NCBI GenBank assembly: GCA_917880885.1
Contig: OU862908.1
Location: forward strand, 8,158,501 to 8,222,500
DNA from: Limnephilus marmoratus
Taxonomy: Eukaryota; Arthropoda; Insecta; Trichoptera; Limnephilidae
DNA: 64,000 nucleotides
Reading direction: 5' to 3'
This document shows, piece after piece, positions 53,321 to 63,645 of the stretch; position 1 is the first letter of the stretch, and the number at the start of each line of letters is the position of its first letter. The position numbers were made by a program, and so were the translations under genes. The notes below the pieces were generated by a model, which was not told the origin of the DNA, made no database searches, and saw only the letters and a list, made by a program, of their open reading frames with translations.

Positions 53321-53639
53321 TTTTGTTTGCAAGTAGATCATGTAAGAAAAAATTATGTTTTCCAAAAAAATGGATACATAACACCTTTATCTCGGTCTAT
53401 AAAGATTGTTGGCGACCTTCATTTTTTATTACAATAGAGTGACGCATAAATTATTTACTATTTTGCGAAATTTCTTATCGGAGCGCGGCATTCATTTGTA
53501 CCCACAGCTCGCAATTCCAATATTCCTTACGTGGCTGGCAGGTTTATTCCTAACGGCGTAGATGACTCTGTTGGTGGTGATGATGATTTTTATTTAATTA
53601 TTGCGGCAACCCGAAATTTTGTTACTTTAAGGCTCTGCA

Positions 53640-53960
53640 ACCGGGCCCGAAAAGAAGAAGATGGAGAAATAAGAAATTACGAATGTTAGAGACAAAATCA
53701 ATGCGAAAATTGTGAAAATGTTTAATAAAACACGACTCGTTTAAAATAGAGCAAAATCTCGCGGGCATTATCTTAAACAGCATTTAAAGAAACACTGTGA
53801 ATTTTTTCATACATATAACTTGTAAAATAACTGAAACAAACGTGTTAATAGATAATAATTTTTGGAGCATACTTTGCGATTTTTTTTTATCGAGGGAATT
53901 TTATAGAATTTGCGTTTCGGCGCGGGCAAAGTCTAGATATTATCTTCAAGAATAACATAT
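53640..53960. repeat. dispersed repeat, inverse of 4.85-5.05 kb and 63.07-63.17 kb
   Basis: The left portion matches 4,845-5,055 inverted. The right portion (GGAGCATACTTTGCGATTTT, TCGAGGGAATTT, ATATTATCTTCAAGAATAAC) matches 63,066-63,170 inverted. Both fragments therefore probably derive from one longer dispersed element. Confidence 0.55.
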
Positions 53961-53964
53961 ATTT

Positions 53965-54475
53965 TTTGGAGAGCTTTAAAACTTACCGTGTTTAAGGGAA
54001 ATATGTAATAAATCGGTACAAATCCGGGTTGCGGGCCCTTAAGGTGAGTAAAATTTTAACTTCAAAGGTATTTTTTGCAAAATTGTAAGGCATTGTAAAG
54101 GGAAAACCGTGCCTGGTGGAGAAAGAGGCCTCAACTAAACCCTGTGGAGTGTGGAGGTAACATACTCGTATACAATATAGGTTGTTATTATGGTCACATT
54201 CAGCAGGTATCGATACAAGTGTATTATACCCATAGAGATATACATCAATGATTATACCACGGTACAAAATATCCCCACCACTGATAATATTGCCCCACTA
54301 TATTCATATGAGTCGATAATGCAAAGGAGAAAGACAATCGAAATGGGAAAGACGGGTATCGCAAACGTCCTTATTAGATTTTTTAAATTTGGTATTCAGT
54401 AAGCCAACCGAATTATTGTTAATTTATTCAAAAGAAGCTACCTAATCCTTGTCTCAGAAATTCTAACATTGTGTT
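53965..54475. other. intergenic, no recognised gene
   Basis: A 91-codon minus frame (53,992-54,267) and a 70-codon plus frame (54,190-54,402) overlap and show nothing recognisable. Confidence 0.3.
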
Positions 54476-54477
54476 AC

Positions 54478-55436
54478 ATCAGAACTAGCGATGAGTACGT
54501 TCCGCGTTTTGCCGGAGGCCTACGAGGAGCGCTTCCTGTTAAAAGAACTTGAGTTCTATAGTGCTTCCAGGTTCGAGTTCTTGTGCCGTGGCAGTGTCGG
54601 TTCCGCCGCTAATTCGGACCCAGTCCCGCAGGTGGACTCGAACCGATACACATACTTTTTAAATTTTATTTTAAAAATATATAAAACATAGACACACGCA
54701 ATATTAAGTCGGGCTGCAGTAAACAAAGTTCGAATAGCCAACATGATAGCCAACGTTCGTTGAATGGACAAGGCACAAGAAGAAGAAGAAGAAGAAGAAT
54801 ATTTAGTTAAAAAACTCATTTTAATTAATGAAATATTAACTGACACTGTAAATTTGTCTTTTTTACTAATTTTTACTGTTTAATGCGCCTAAGTAGATGA
54901 GGGTTCACACTGTTCATGACGATACAAACATTCCTCTGATAAAGGAGTTAATTTTCACACATGGAGAGAAATTCTAAGCTGGTCCAGCATAATTCTCTCG
55001 CTAAATATAGTGAGAATGATAAATTTAGACATAAAAAACCTTCGAAAGGAGTGAAATCCTGTCATATATCACAGTAGAGTTAATACCTAATGGTCGCATT
55101 TCCCAAAACACCAAGAATATTAAAAAAATAACATCCAATTATATTATCACTAGATAATTCCATTTCGCATTTACGTTAGAGTCATAAAACTAATTATTTT
55201 AGGAACTCTGAACATAAATGATATCCAAGTCCACGTAACCAAGAACTCGCGCGAGTGATGCGGACGCGACGCGGGAAGCGACAGTGCCGACGGCTGGGAA
55301 GAGGCATTTGAGTCTGAGTTTTCTGGGAGTAGTTGATTTGAAAAAGGAGTAGGAATAGGATATGCGATCCGCTTGCCGCAAAGGACTCGGGTTCAAGAAC
55401 TCATTCCGGCTGAACCTACACATCGCTAATCAGAAC
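54478..55436. mobile_element. probable hAT-type element with 8-bp TSD
   Basis: The element is 54,486-55,428 (943 bp). Ends TAGCGATGAGTACGTTC and, inverted, TAGCGATGTGTAGGTTC, fitting the YARNG start of hAT termini. ATCAGAAC occurs at 54,478-54,485 and 55,429-55,436. GC-rich subterminal regions. The interior contains a (GAA)n run (54,779-54,800) preceded by GCCAACGTTCGTTGAATGGA, which looks like an RTE-type LINE tail inserted within it. No transposase seen. Confidence 0.78.
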
Positions 55437-55439
55437 TGC

Positions 55440-57200
55440 GTAGATTTTGAAGTAGTTAGGCGCAGAACTTCGAGGGGTTACTAGGTACTTACCTATTATC
55501 TATATAGAAATATGTATACTTGACTTTTTTAAGTGCCTGCCTGTACAAAAGGCCCATTCACTGATTATGTAGATGGTGGCCGATATAGGTAAAAAAAATG
55601 TTTTCTTTCATAATAGATATTAATTTAATTGCTTATGTTTACATTAGGTAGGTACCTACCTATAACTTGCAGCACAGCAGCCAAATATGAAAATAAATAC
55701 CGCGATACATTATTTAGTAAACACGAATTACAACTGGATGAATCTTTACGTCTTATGATAGATTCGGCGAAAAAACACATGGACACACACATACAAACAC
55801 AATACAATTTGTATACCTAATACCTACTTATGTTTTGGCCCTTTAAATGATAACGGTTTGAAATTAATTTAGGAACTAACAATGATTGGAATGATATTTC
55901 CATACATGCATTATCTTGACACCTCGCGGAACATACTAAAAAAATGACATACAGACAAAATGCAAAGCGCTCGAGAAAACAGGACTCTACACTCTATAGA
56001 AATACCAGAAGAAAAAGTGTGGAAAAGTTATTGTATTTTTAAAGATTTTTAAATAGAAAAAGAGCTGACGGTTCTCTCGTAATTATTGCAATAGTAAAAT
56101 TATGTATTTACGACTTTCGAAAAAATGCGTCTAAAGCAAGCTGCTAGTGGCGCGCGCGCAGCTAGTAGGCCGGCCTTTTATTGTAGACGCCGTTGCTTTA
56201 CCATTTACCACGTGTTTTGTTCTATTCCGTCGTAGGTAGAAAACTCGTGTAATTTTTTATATTGCTACCTCCTAGTGTTCCTACAGCCATTTAATAATAA
56301 TAACATTCCCAGTTGGCGCGCTCCTCGTTCGCGAATTTATAAGCGGATCACAAACAGTAAACATCGTACTCAGTCAGTCAGTCTTTGAAGTGGTTTGTTG
56401 ACCTTGAAGGCTCCACGGGTCCCCCTGGCTCCTTCTCCCCTCTCTTCCCCAGTCAGCCGGTCCGGATGTTGTTATGTAATAAATATGGGTCATAAGTGTC
56501 ATAACTCATAACATAACAACCTAACTCATTACTCATTATGTATAATATACGAGTACTTACCAAGAATTGAGAGCTTATTTTTAGTGGTTGAATTATGAGT
56601 AGGTAATAGGTATGTAGAGATGCTCCGGAAAATGTTTTCATGGGCCTTTATATTGTCTTTGCGGAAGCAGTAAGAGTACTTACCATTTTATCTATTTACT
56701 GTTTTGTTTTGTATGCTTACACAATTATTTAATTCCCCTGTGTTGTTGTGTTTTAAAAATAATATTATTATGGTGGTCCTAGATATTATATAGGTACTAA
56801 TGAGATTTGTGAAGCTGAAACAGTACATCACCACTCGTACTATATCCACTCCTTTATCAATAATTCTTCTGCCGATTTTTTTTGTTTTTTTAATTTATTT
56901 ATTTATTTCAAGATTTTTGTTTATACATTACAATGATAATATATGCAAGATTACAAAATAATTCATGTTTTATTCTACTACTCCATAAGTTAAGCTCTAG
57001 GAGCTCGTGTTTATGGGAGGAGTATTTTACATGCAAAAAATAATAATAATGTTCATTATGTAAACAATTTTCAAAAAACTAATGAAATAAATATCTTAGG
57101 TAGGTACACAATTTAGACAAAAATAGTTATATAAGGACAATATCAATACAATTTTTTTTTTTTATATTAAGTATTGCTGTTTAAGTAAGGGTAAATTAAT
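55440..57200. other. intergenic, no recognised gene
   Basis: Contains AGGTAGGTACCTACCTAT at about 55,647-55,664, a motif strongly over-represented in some insect orders, and a slightly GC-richer stretch at 56,140-56,460. No open frame above 63 codons and no repeat partner noticed. Confidence 0.4.
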
Positions 57201-57211
57201 TAATTACATAA

Positions 57212-57376
57212 GGGAACGTACCCATACTACGTGACACGTTTAGGGGGGGGTCTTCAAAATGTCACGCTCCATACAAATGAGCGGCGGTTTGCTTAGGATT
57301 TTGGTCACCGGGGGGGGGGGGGGGGGGGGGGGTAAAAAACTGCAAAAAGTTGGTCACGTAGTATGGGTACGTTCCC
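57212..57376. mobile_element. PIF/Harbinger-like MITE, copy 3
   Basis: Termini GGGAACGTACCCATACTACG and inverse, TAA at 57,209-57,211 and 57,377-57,379. 165 bp, with a 23-G run at 57,310-57,332. Confidence 0.9.
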
Positions 57377-57379
57377 TAA

Positions 57380-58110
57380 ACGGTAAACATTAAGAGCGTT
57401 TAACCAGCCAGCGGACGAAAATCCACAATTCGTCGAAAGTTGTTCTTCCGATCGTGCAGGGCGGTTACAATGAGAAAGATTGATTTTTCTCCGTACCAGC
57501 TTTTTTAAATTATAACTAAATATCGAATTTATTTCAATCCAAATTAGCTTTAATTTATACCTTCATCCAAAAATGCTGAAAGGCGTGATGATAAAACTAT
57601 TAAAATAGTGTACTTTTTGTAGTTATTTTTTTGATTATAAGTATTTATCATTTTTCAATAATGTCTAAATTTAATAAGAATGTTAAAAAAATCTGAAATA
57701 TATTAGTTTGTAAGTGCGCAAATAAATACACAAATGGACCAATTTTCGTCAAGAAACACATGTACGTACATATTTTTTAATGATTTTATTGAAACTAAAA
57801 TTAAAATTCTAATACATAACTTTGCTAGATAATGTATTGATTTATTTTACTGCATGATTACATTATTTGAAATGGGTGTGGTATAATACAAAAACTTTTT
57901 TGAAAATTTAACAAATCTGCCAACGACCTATGGAATAACCTTATTATACTAAAAATTTTAAAAAAATCTAAAAATTTATTACATAACTATGCTAGATAAA
58001 AGAACAGTCTTTCGAAATCCATTTATAATTTTTTGTGGAAAAGAGTCAATACGTCTAAAAACTTTTTTGAAAATGACGTATTTCCGGCTTTCTCTGGTAA
58101 TGCCCTCTTA
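57380..58110. other. intergenic, no recognised feature
   Basis: AT-rich, no open frames. Lies downstream of the minus-strand LINE's 3' end and may include its decayed 3' UTR. Confidence 0.3.
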
Positions 58111-58112
58111 AG

Positions 58113-58430
58113 GGTACAATCAGTGGCGGCTCGTGACTTTTGGTTGTGCTAGGGTGCTAATATTAAAAAAATGGCATCATGGATTGTTGTCGTATGCGAA
58201 AAATAATTTTTTTTTTTTTTCAAAAATCGGTGTTTTGTATGAAGATTTTTCAGGAAATCGGTGCGGCGCACCACCAAACTGAAACTAACCTGAAATTTTT
58301 CATACAAAAAACTGATTTTCAAAAAAAAAAAAAAAATTTTTTTTTCGGCTACAACAACATCAATAATGCCATTTTTTTAATGTCAGCACTCTAGCACACC
58401 AAAAAGTCACGAGCCGCCACTGGGTACAAT
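58113..58430. mobile_element. hAT-type MITE with 8-bp TSD
   Basis: The element is 58,121-58,422 (302 bp). CAGTGGCGGCTCGTGACTTT and its inverse at the end; GGTACAAT at 58,113-58,120 and 58,423-58,430. The interior is nearly palindromic (CAAAAATCGGTGTTTTGTAT against CATACAAAAAACTGATTTTC). It landed just behind the stop codon of the LINE at 58.4-60.0 kb; the apparent C-terminal residues VAARDFLVC of that open frame are MITE sequence. Confidence 0.92.
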
Positions 58431-60035
58431 ATGTCATTATCCAATTTAAGGGACTTAATTTGTTTTTTGAATAATTCATAATTCGGTGTATTTGTTATAC
58501 TAATTTTGTTATTGGATAATAATATATTGTACCATCTTACACCTAAATACAAATAGTGGTGCTGAGCCGTGGTCGTTCTAAGCATAGGGATGGCTATTAA
58601 GCCATTAGTTTTAAATCTATTGCTTATGCTATCTGAGGGGTGAATTTTTTTAATAAAATATTCTTTATAAATTTGGCATAAGGCGTTTCTCTTATACAAT
58701 TCTATAATAGATGGTACATTAAATTCCCGAAATATCTGTATAGTAGGGAAGTCGTATGGTTTCCTAAGAATGGTTTTTATAATTATTCCTTGAATTATAA
58801 TTATGGGCTGTAAGGAAGCCTTAAAGGCCCCTCCCCATCCAATAATGCCGTACTGTAATAAAGACTGAATTAATGCATAATAGACAATTTTGATAGTTTT
58901 CTTGTTTAAAATATTTCGTATGTTATAGAAAACATAGATAAGTTTTCTTATTCTTTCCACAGTGAGATTGATATGATTTTTCCATTTAACATTTTTATCT
59001 ATTAAGATTCCAAGATATTTTACATTAGATTTATGATTCAGCTTAGCGCAGTCCGTATTACATGTACCATCATTTGCACAATTTTTGGAATGAATTATTA
59101 TGTTAATTAAATTATTTGGCACATCTTCTTGTAGAGAGAATGGAATGTAATAAGTTTTTTCTGTGTTGAGTGATAGTAAATTGTTATCGAACCAATTTTT
59201 TAAAACCTTCATGTCTTGATTGGCTGCATTGGTAATATCGTTCCACGTCTTTTTTTCGATAATTATTGCAGTGTCGTCAGCAAAGGATATAAGTTTACCA
59301 TTAAGTGATAATTTAAACATTTGGTTTACGTATATTATAAATAAAATTGGCCAAATAACAGTCCCCTGGGGAATTCCAAATTCTAGAGTTTCATCTACAC
59401 TTAGTGAGTTATTTAATTTTACTTTTTGATTTATTTGAGTTAGATAACTTTTCAGCCAATACCTAACCTTACCAATAATACCGATATCATTTAATTTATT
59501 GATTAGTTTTGTGTGGGAGATACTGTCAAAAGCCTTGCGTAAATCAATGAAAATGCCAAGGCATTTGTTTTTTTTTATCTAATGCGTTGTATCTATATAG
59601 TTGAGGTAAGTTCAGCAATAGCATCATGAGTACTTAGTTTCTCTCTAAATCCAAATTGGTTAGGACTAAGAATTTTTTTTATTATCAATGTAGTACATGA
59701 GTTGCTTTTTTACGATCTTTTCAAAAAATTTTGCAATGTTTGAGACCAGAGATATGGGTCGATAATTTGATATTTCTTCAGGGCTGCCTGATTTGAAAAC
59801 GGGTGTTACGATAGATTTTTTATAAATGGAAGGAAATATTCCACTATTTAAACTAATATTTATAATGTGTGCAATTGGAATGCTTAAAAAATTGTTGTAT
59901 TTTTTCAATATTTCTACTGTAACTCCATCAAATCCTGGTGCAGATCCACCTTTTAATTCATTAATAATATTTTTTATGTCATTTGTTGTTACTGGCTGGA
60001 AAGCTGACAGGTTATTTTGTTTAAGACAATCCTAA
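58431..60035 (-). pseudogene. LINE reverse transcriptase, best-preserved copy
   Basis: Minus strand, 5' to 3': DIKNIINELKGGSAPGFDGV (about 59,990), PVFKSGSPEEISNYRPISLV (fingers), ILSPNQFGFREKLSTHDAIA (about 59,670), a stop plus frame change near 59,590, then FIDLRKAFDSISHTKLINKL, EFGIPQGTVIWPILFIIYVN (about 59,395-59,335), FADDTAIIIEK (catalytic motif, about 59,285), QSLLQYGIIGWGGAF (thumb) and DNDILYP. The domain order is that of a CR1/L2- or Jockey-like RT. Endonuclease and ORF1 are absent. At least one stop or frameshift inactivates it. The methionine at 59,320 is internal. Confidence 0.9.
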
Positions 60036-60099
60036 ATTTGGGTTTGTCACTCCCTCCCTGCCTCTAACCACTCTCCCAACATTATTAATCCATGTTTAA

Positions 60100-60185
60100 C
60101 TTTATTATACACGACTTCCTGATGAAGAGAACGCCATTCTCAAAACATGTAGATTTTGTATTTAGTACAGCAGTGTAAACAAAAT
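60100..60185 (+). other. hairpin with CTGATGA core upstream of the LINE
   Basis: 60,119-60,146 reads CTGATGA, A, GAGAA, loop CGCCA, TTCTC, AAAAC, then ATGTAGATTTTGTATTTAGT. Same architecture as the hairpins at 13,843 and 35,827, except that GAAAC has become AAAAC. Confidence 0.5.
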
Positions 60186-60212
60186 AATTTGACTTTAATT
60201 CATTAGTAACTA

Positions 60213-60725
60213 ACTGGTCCCGGCATGCGTTGCTATGCCATTTAATAAAGAAATTGTTTCTCTCTGAGTGTCCTTTCCCATTCGTCCCGTTCCTCTTCCG
60301 CCTCCCCTTCTTTTCCTGCGTCCTCTTCCCCTCTTGCGTTCCCACTCCGTCACCCATACCTTCCCTCTCCCCACTCCACTCCCCCCTCCCTTCCCCCGTC
60401 CCGCGAACCCCCCTCCCGAGTTCCCCTCCCCCCTTTCCCCTCCCAGGTCCCCCTCCATCCTCCCAGGTTCCCCTCCCCCTCCCTGGTTCCCCTCCACTAT
60501 CTCTCCCTCCCTCCCGCTTTCCATAGCAATAGCCGCTTCCTCGCGTGCCACCAATAGCAATTTTTTTATACAAATTTCATAATGCCAGAGTTCACCGGAA
60601 GTTTTATTAAAACCTTGTCCTGTAAATAACGAACATACAAAAAAAGAATTATCTAATTTGGTGCAGTCGTTCGAAAGTTATGCGCTTAGCAACATATTCA
60701 GCGATTCATTTTTATTTTATAGATG
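60213..60725 (+). repeat. pyrimidine-tract repeat B, copy 4 (longest tract)
   Basis: TGGTCCCGGCATGCGTTGCT, ATGCCATTTAATAAAGAAAT, a C/T tract of about 260 bp (60,265-60,530), TACAAATTTCATAATGCCAG, and GTTCGAAAGTTATGCGC near the end. The 162- and 116-codon Gly/Arg-rich minus frames and 98- and 104-codon Pro-rich plus frames are tract artefacts. Confidence 0.75.
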
Positions 60726-60729
60726 TCAT

Positions 60730-61090
60730 CGCAAAGTAAAAAATTGCCTTCGAAAAAAGAATTTATATGGTTGGATTAGAAAAGTTGGAAATTAATATTA
60801 ACTCAGATTGTTTACTGTTTGTTTACTTACCTACTAAAAGTGATATTATTTCTCATTTCTTTGTAAAAAGACGCGACGCACTGTGTTTCGCCCCATACAA
60901 GCTAGAAATTAACTTTTGATTTTTTTTAACTTAATTTTTTTTAAATCACTTTGAACGTTATGAGGGTATTTACCAGACAGACGGTATTAATTACTATTGA
61001 GTCCGAAATTCTGATAATTAGTTTGCACAGTTTTAAAACTTGCTTCTTGCGGCGCGACGTTTTAAGTTATTTATTGAGTTCAAGGTGTTG
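60730..61090. other. intergenic, no recognised feature
   Basis: AT-rich, nothing supportable. Confidence 0.35.
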
Positions 61091-61092
61091 TA

Positions 61093-61555
61093 CAGGTGGG
61101 CCATAAATTTTTGCACCTGCACATAAATAACCACGAAAAAATATAGATTGTATTCAAATAAACGTTTATTTATGAGAACACAAATATATGTCTCGCCGTT
61201 GGCATTCCTCAAATCTGGCCCTTAGATTTTCGAAAGTTCGGGGTATGTTGACCATTTCTGGACAGATGTTCTCCTTTAACTGGAATATCGTCGCTGGTTT
61301 ATTCACATAGACTCAACTTTTAAGATAATTCAATAAAGTGGAGGCCATGGAATATCTCCTCTGCCCGAGATCAGCTTGTAAGGGAACATTTCTTTAACCA
61401 CGGGTAACTCTCGTTGGATGTACGGTAAGTTGCGCCATCTTGCTGCATCAAAGTTATATTGTTGTAACCAAACTAACTGCTGCAACTGTGCTTGAAAAAA
61501 ATCTCGTAGCATTTTACACATTTACATATGACTATAAAAATTACAGCCCACCCTG
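61093..61555 (-). mobile_element. mariner-like (IS630/Tc1 group) remnant with transposase fragment
   Basis: Ends CAGGTGGGCCATAAATTTTT and, inverted, CAGGGTGGGCTGTAATTTTT, imperfect TIRs. TA precedes the left end; CA follows the right, a possible decayed TA duplication. The minus strand encodes LMQQDGATYRTSNESYPWLK in one frame, then after a +1-type shift EMFPYKLISGRGDIPWPPL. The QQDGA (second catalytic Asp), FP-LISxRGxIxWPP block is characteristic of the DDE_3-type mariner-like transposases. 463 bp, an internally deleted, inactive copy. Confidence 0.75.
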
Positions 61556-61559
61556 CATT

Positions 61560-61945
61560 ACGGTTTTGAAAAAATGGAACTTAATTTGAAAGGTAGGTAG
61601 TATAATTTTTTTAATACTTTAATGGAAACCGTTTTAGGTTTTTTTTACAATATTTTTTTATAACTTGTGTGTTTTTATGTGGTCAAAATATATTATATTT
61701 CTATCTCAACGAGAATTTATTTCGAGGAGTGCTTCAAAATGGTAATTTTTCAATGGAGAAATGAATTTCCCATTGAAATCAGTTTCGATATTTTCCCACA
61801 AGAATCCGCACAAAGCTTATTTTGTTATTTTACTGGCACCACATACGAAATTTTCAGGTAGTAAGTTCACGACAGGAGGAGTTTGCCGAAAGATTCAAAT
61901 TAATTTGTTCAGGAAATGTAACGTTTTTAGATTTTCACGGCAATA
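61560..61945. other. intergenic, no recognised feature
   Basis: AT-rich with short overlapping frames only. Confidence 0.3.
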
Positions 61946-62030
61946 ACTATTTTCTTTATTTGTTTTTGGTGTGTTATGCCGTGTTGAGTTACCTCCTTCT
62001 TTAGCCTAGCTACCTCCTTCTTTAGCCTAG
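61925..62030. mobile_element. palindromic repeat, single-arm copy
   Basis: AGATTTTCACGGC, TTATTTGTTTTTGGTGTGTT, ATGCCGTGTTGAG and TTACCTCCTTCTTTAGCC correspond to the left arm at 35,709. The last ~20 bases (CTACCTCCTTCTTTAGCCTA) are duplicated in tandem and the arm stops there. Confidence 0.6.
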
Positions 62031-62034
62031 AAAT

Positions 62035-63060
62035 GTTCAGGAAATGTATAATTATATTTCAAGTATATTTGAACTCGAAAAGCTCAGCGTAAGTGGTGAA
62101 AAACAGATGAACAGCAGAGTGAGCTTACTTTAATCTTAAAATGTATATTTTTTTAATAATCTGTAAATACTGTAACATGACCAAAAACACGTATATATGA
62201 TTAATTTTGTAAAACATTTATACAAAAGGTTTATTTATATTAATATTTATGCGTGATACAAAATATATATTTTCAAAATTGAAAAAATATTTTTTAATTT
62301 TTAAAAAATTTATTACCATTTTTTTCACATTAGTGTTAAATACACCTACAGGTTGGTTACAAGTAGGTACTTGATTAATGCGTTTTTACCGTCTAGCTTG
62401 TTTGAAACGACACACTGTGCGACGCTACGCTAAGTGGTGAGTAATAATATTATAGGTTACCTATTATGTACATTTTTTATGTTAGTAAAACATTATAATT
62501 ACATTTTCAGAATACCATCCTCGTGCCGTTTACCGAACCTCATCTTGAAAGATGATTTATGTATTTTTTTTGCCGACAATTTCCTTGAGATTGGAAAATA
62601 TATTGTTTGTACAAATAAAACATGGTTTTATTTATAAAGATTGCGTGCTGGTGTCGGCATATTTCTGAACTAGATCTAACTGGTTATTGTATTGATCGCA
62701 CCGCATGGCTCACTCATGGCTCGTAGCTTGAACAATCTTTAATTCAAATACAATGAGATATAAATAATGTAAGGCCTCACGGTGAATTGCCGAAGGACAC
62801 AACTTGTTGGAATTGAGAGACATGACTAAGTACAAATATGCACTCATCATAGGTACAGAATCAACTAGATGAGTACTCGAACAAGGATAGTAAGCAATTG
62901 AATGAAGTCAATAATAGAGAGAACAGTTATATAACCACAGACCCCTGAACCCCAGGGGCTAGCAGACCGTGACACTGCATAGATTTAAAAAAATCTGAGT
63001 ATCTAGCACTGATACACATTTTCCTTAAATACTTTAAATTTTAAAGCTCTTAAAAAAATA
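62035..63060. other. intergenic, no recognised gene
   Basis: A 67-codon frame at 62,434-62,637 has no motif. 62,640-62,990 is of more even base composition, but I recognise nothing in it. Confidence 0.3.
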
Positions 63061-63065
63061 TGTGT

Positions 63066-63170
63066 TATTCTTGAAGATAATATCTATACATTCCTCACAC
63101 CAAAATGGCAATTATATGAAATTCCCTCGATAGAAAAAAATCGCAAAGTATGCTCCGAAAATTATTACAC
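63066..63170. repeat. dispersed repeat, inverse of 53,855-53,960
   Basis: GAAGATAATATCTATACATT, AAATTCCCTCGATAGAAAAA and TCGCAAAGTATGCTCCGAAA are the inverted blocks of the 53.9-kb repeat. Confidence 0.6.
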
Positions 63171-63202
63171 ACAGGTTTTTTTTTTTTTAAGTAATATTAT
63201 GT

Positions 63203-63645
63203 ACTAGCTGGTTCCCGGCATGCGTTGCTATGCCATTTAATAAAGAAATTGTTTCTCCCTGCGTGTCCTTTCCCATTCGTCCCGTTCCCCTTCCTCCACC
63301 CCTTCCTCTACCGCGTCCCCTTCCCCTTTTGCGTTCACATTCCGACTCCTCCACCTTTCCTCTTCCCACTCCACTCTCCCCCTTCCCCCGTCCCGCGAAC
63401 CCCCCACCCCCCTCCTAACTCCCGCATTGCAGTTCCGGTACATTCAGTTTGCAAACAGCTCGCGTTCCACCCATTGCAATTTTTTTATACAAATTTCATA
63501 ATGCCAGAGCTTACCAGTTGTTTGATACAAACCTTGTCCTGACGATAACGAACACACAATAAAAAGAATTATCCTATTTGGTGCAGTCGTTCGGAAGTTA
63601 TGCGCGTACATGCATTTCGGGGATTCATTTTTATTTATATACTAG
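63203..63645 (+). repeat. pyrimidine-tract repeat B, copy 5
   Basis: Start TACTAGCTGGTTCCCGGCAT, C/T tract about 63,255-63,415, then GTACATTCAGTTTGCAAACA, TACAAATTTCATAATGCCAG, GTTCGGAAGTTATGCGCGTA, GGGGATTCATTTTTATTTAT. Full-length, and directly followed by copy 6 in the same orientation. Confidence 0.8.

Noticed and set aside
60085..60582. Long Gly/Arg-rich and Pro/Ser-rich frames on both strands (also at 26.0, 34.7 and 63.2-64.0 kb)
   Set aside because: They are direct translations of the C/T-only tract of repeat B.
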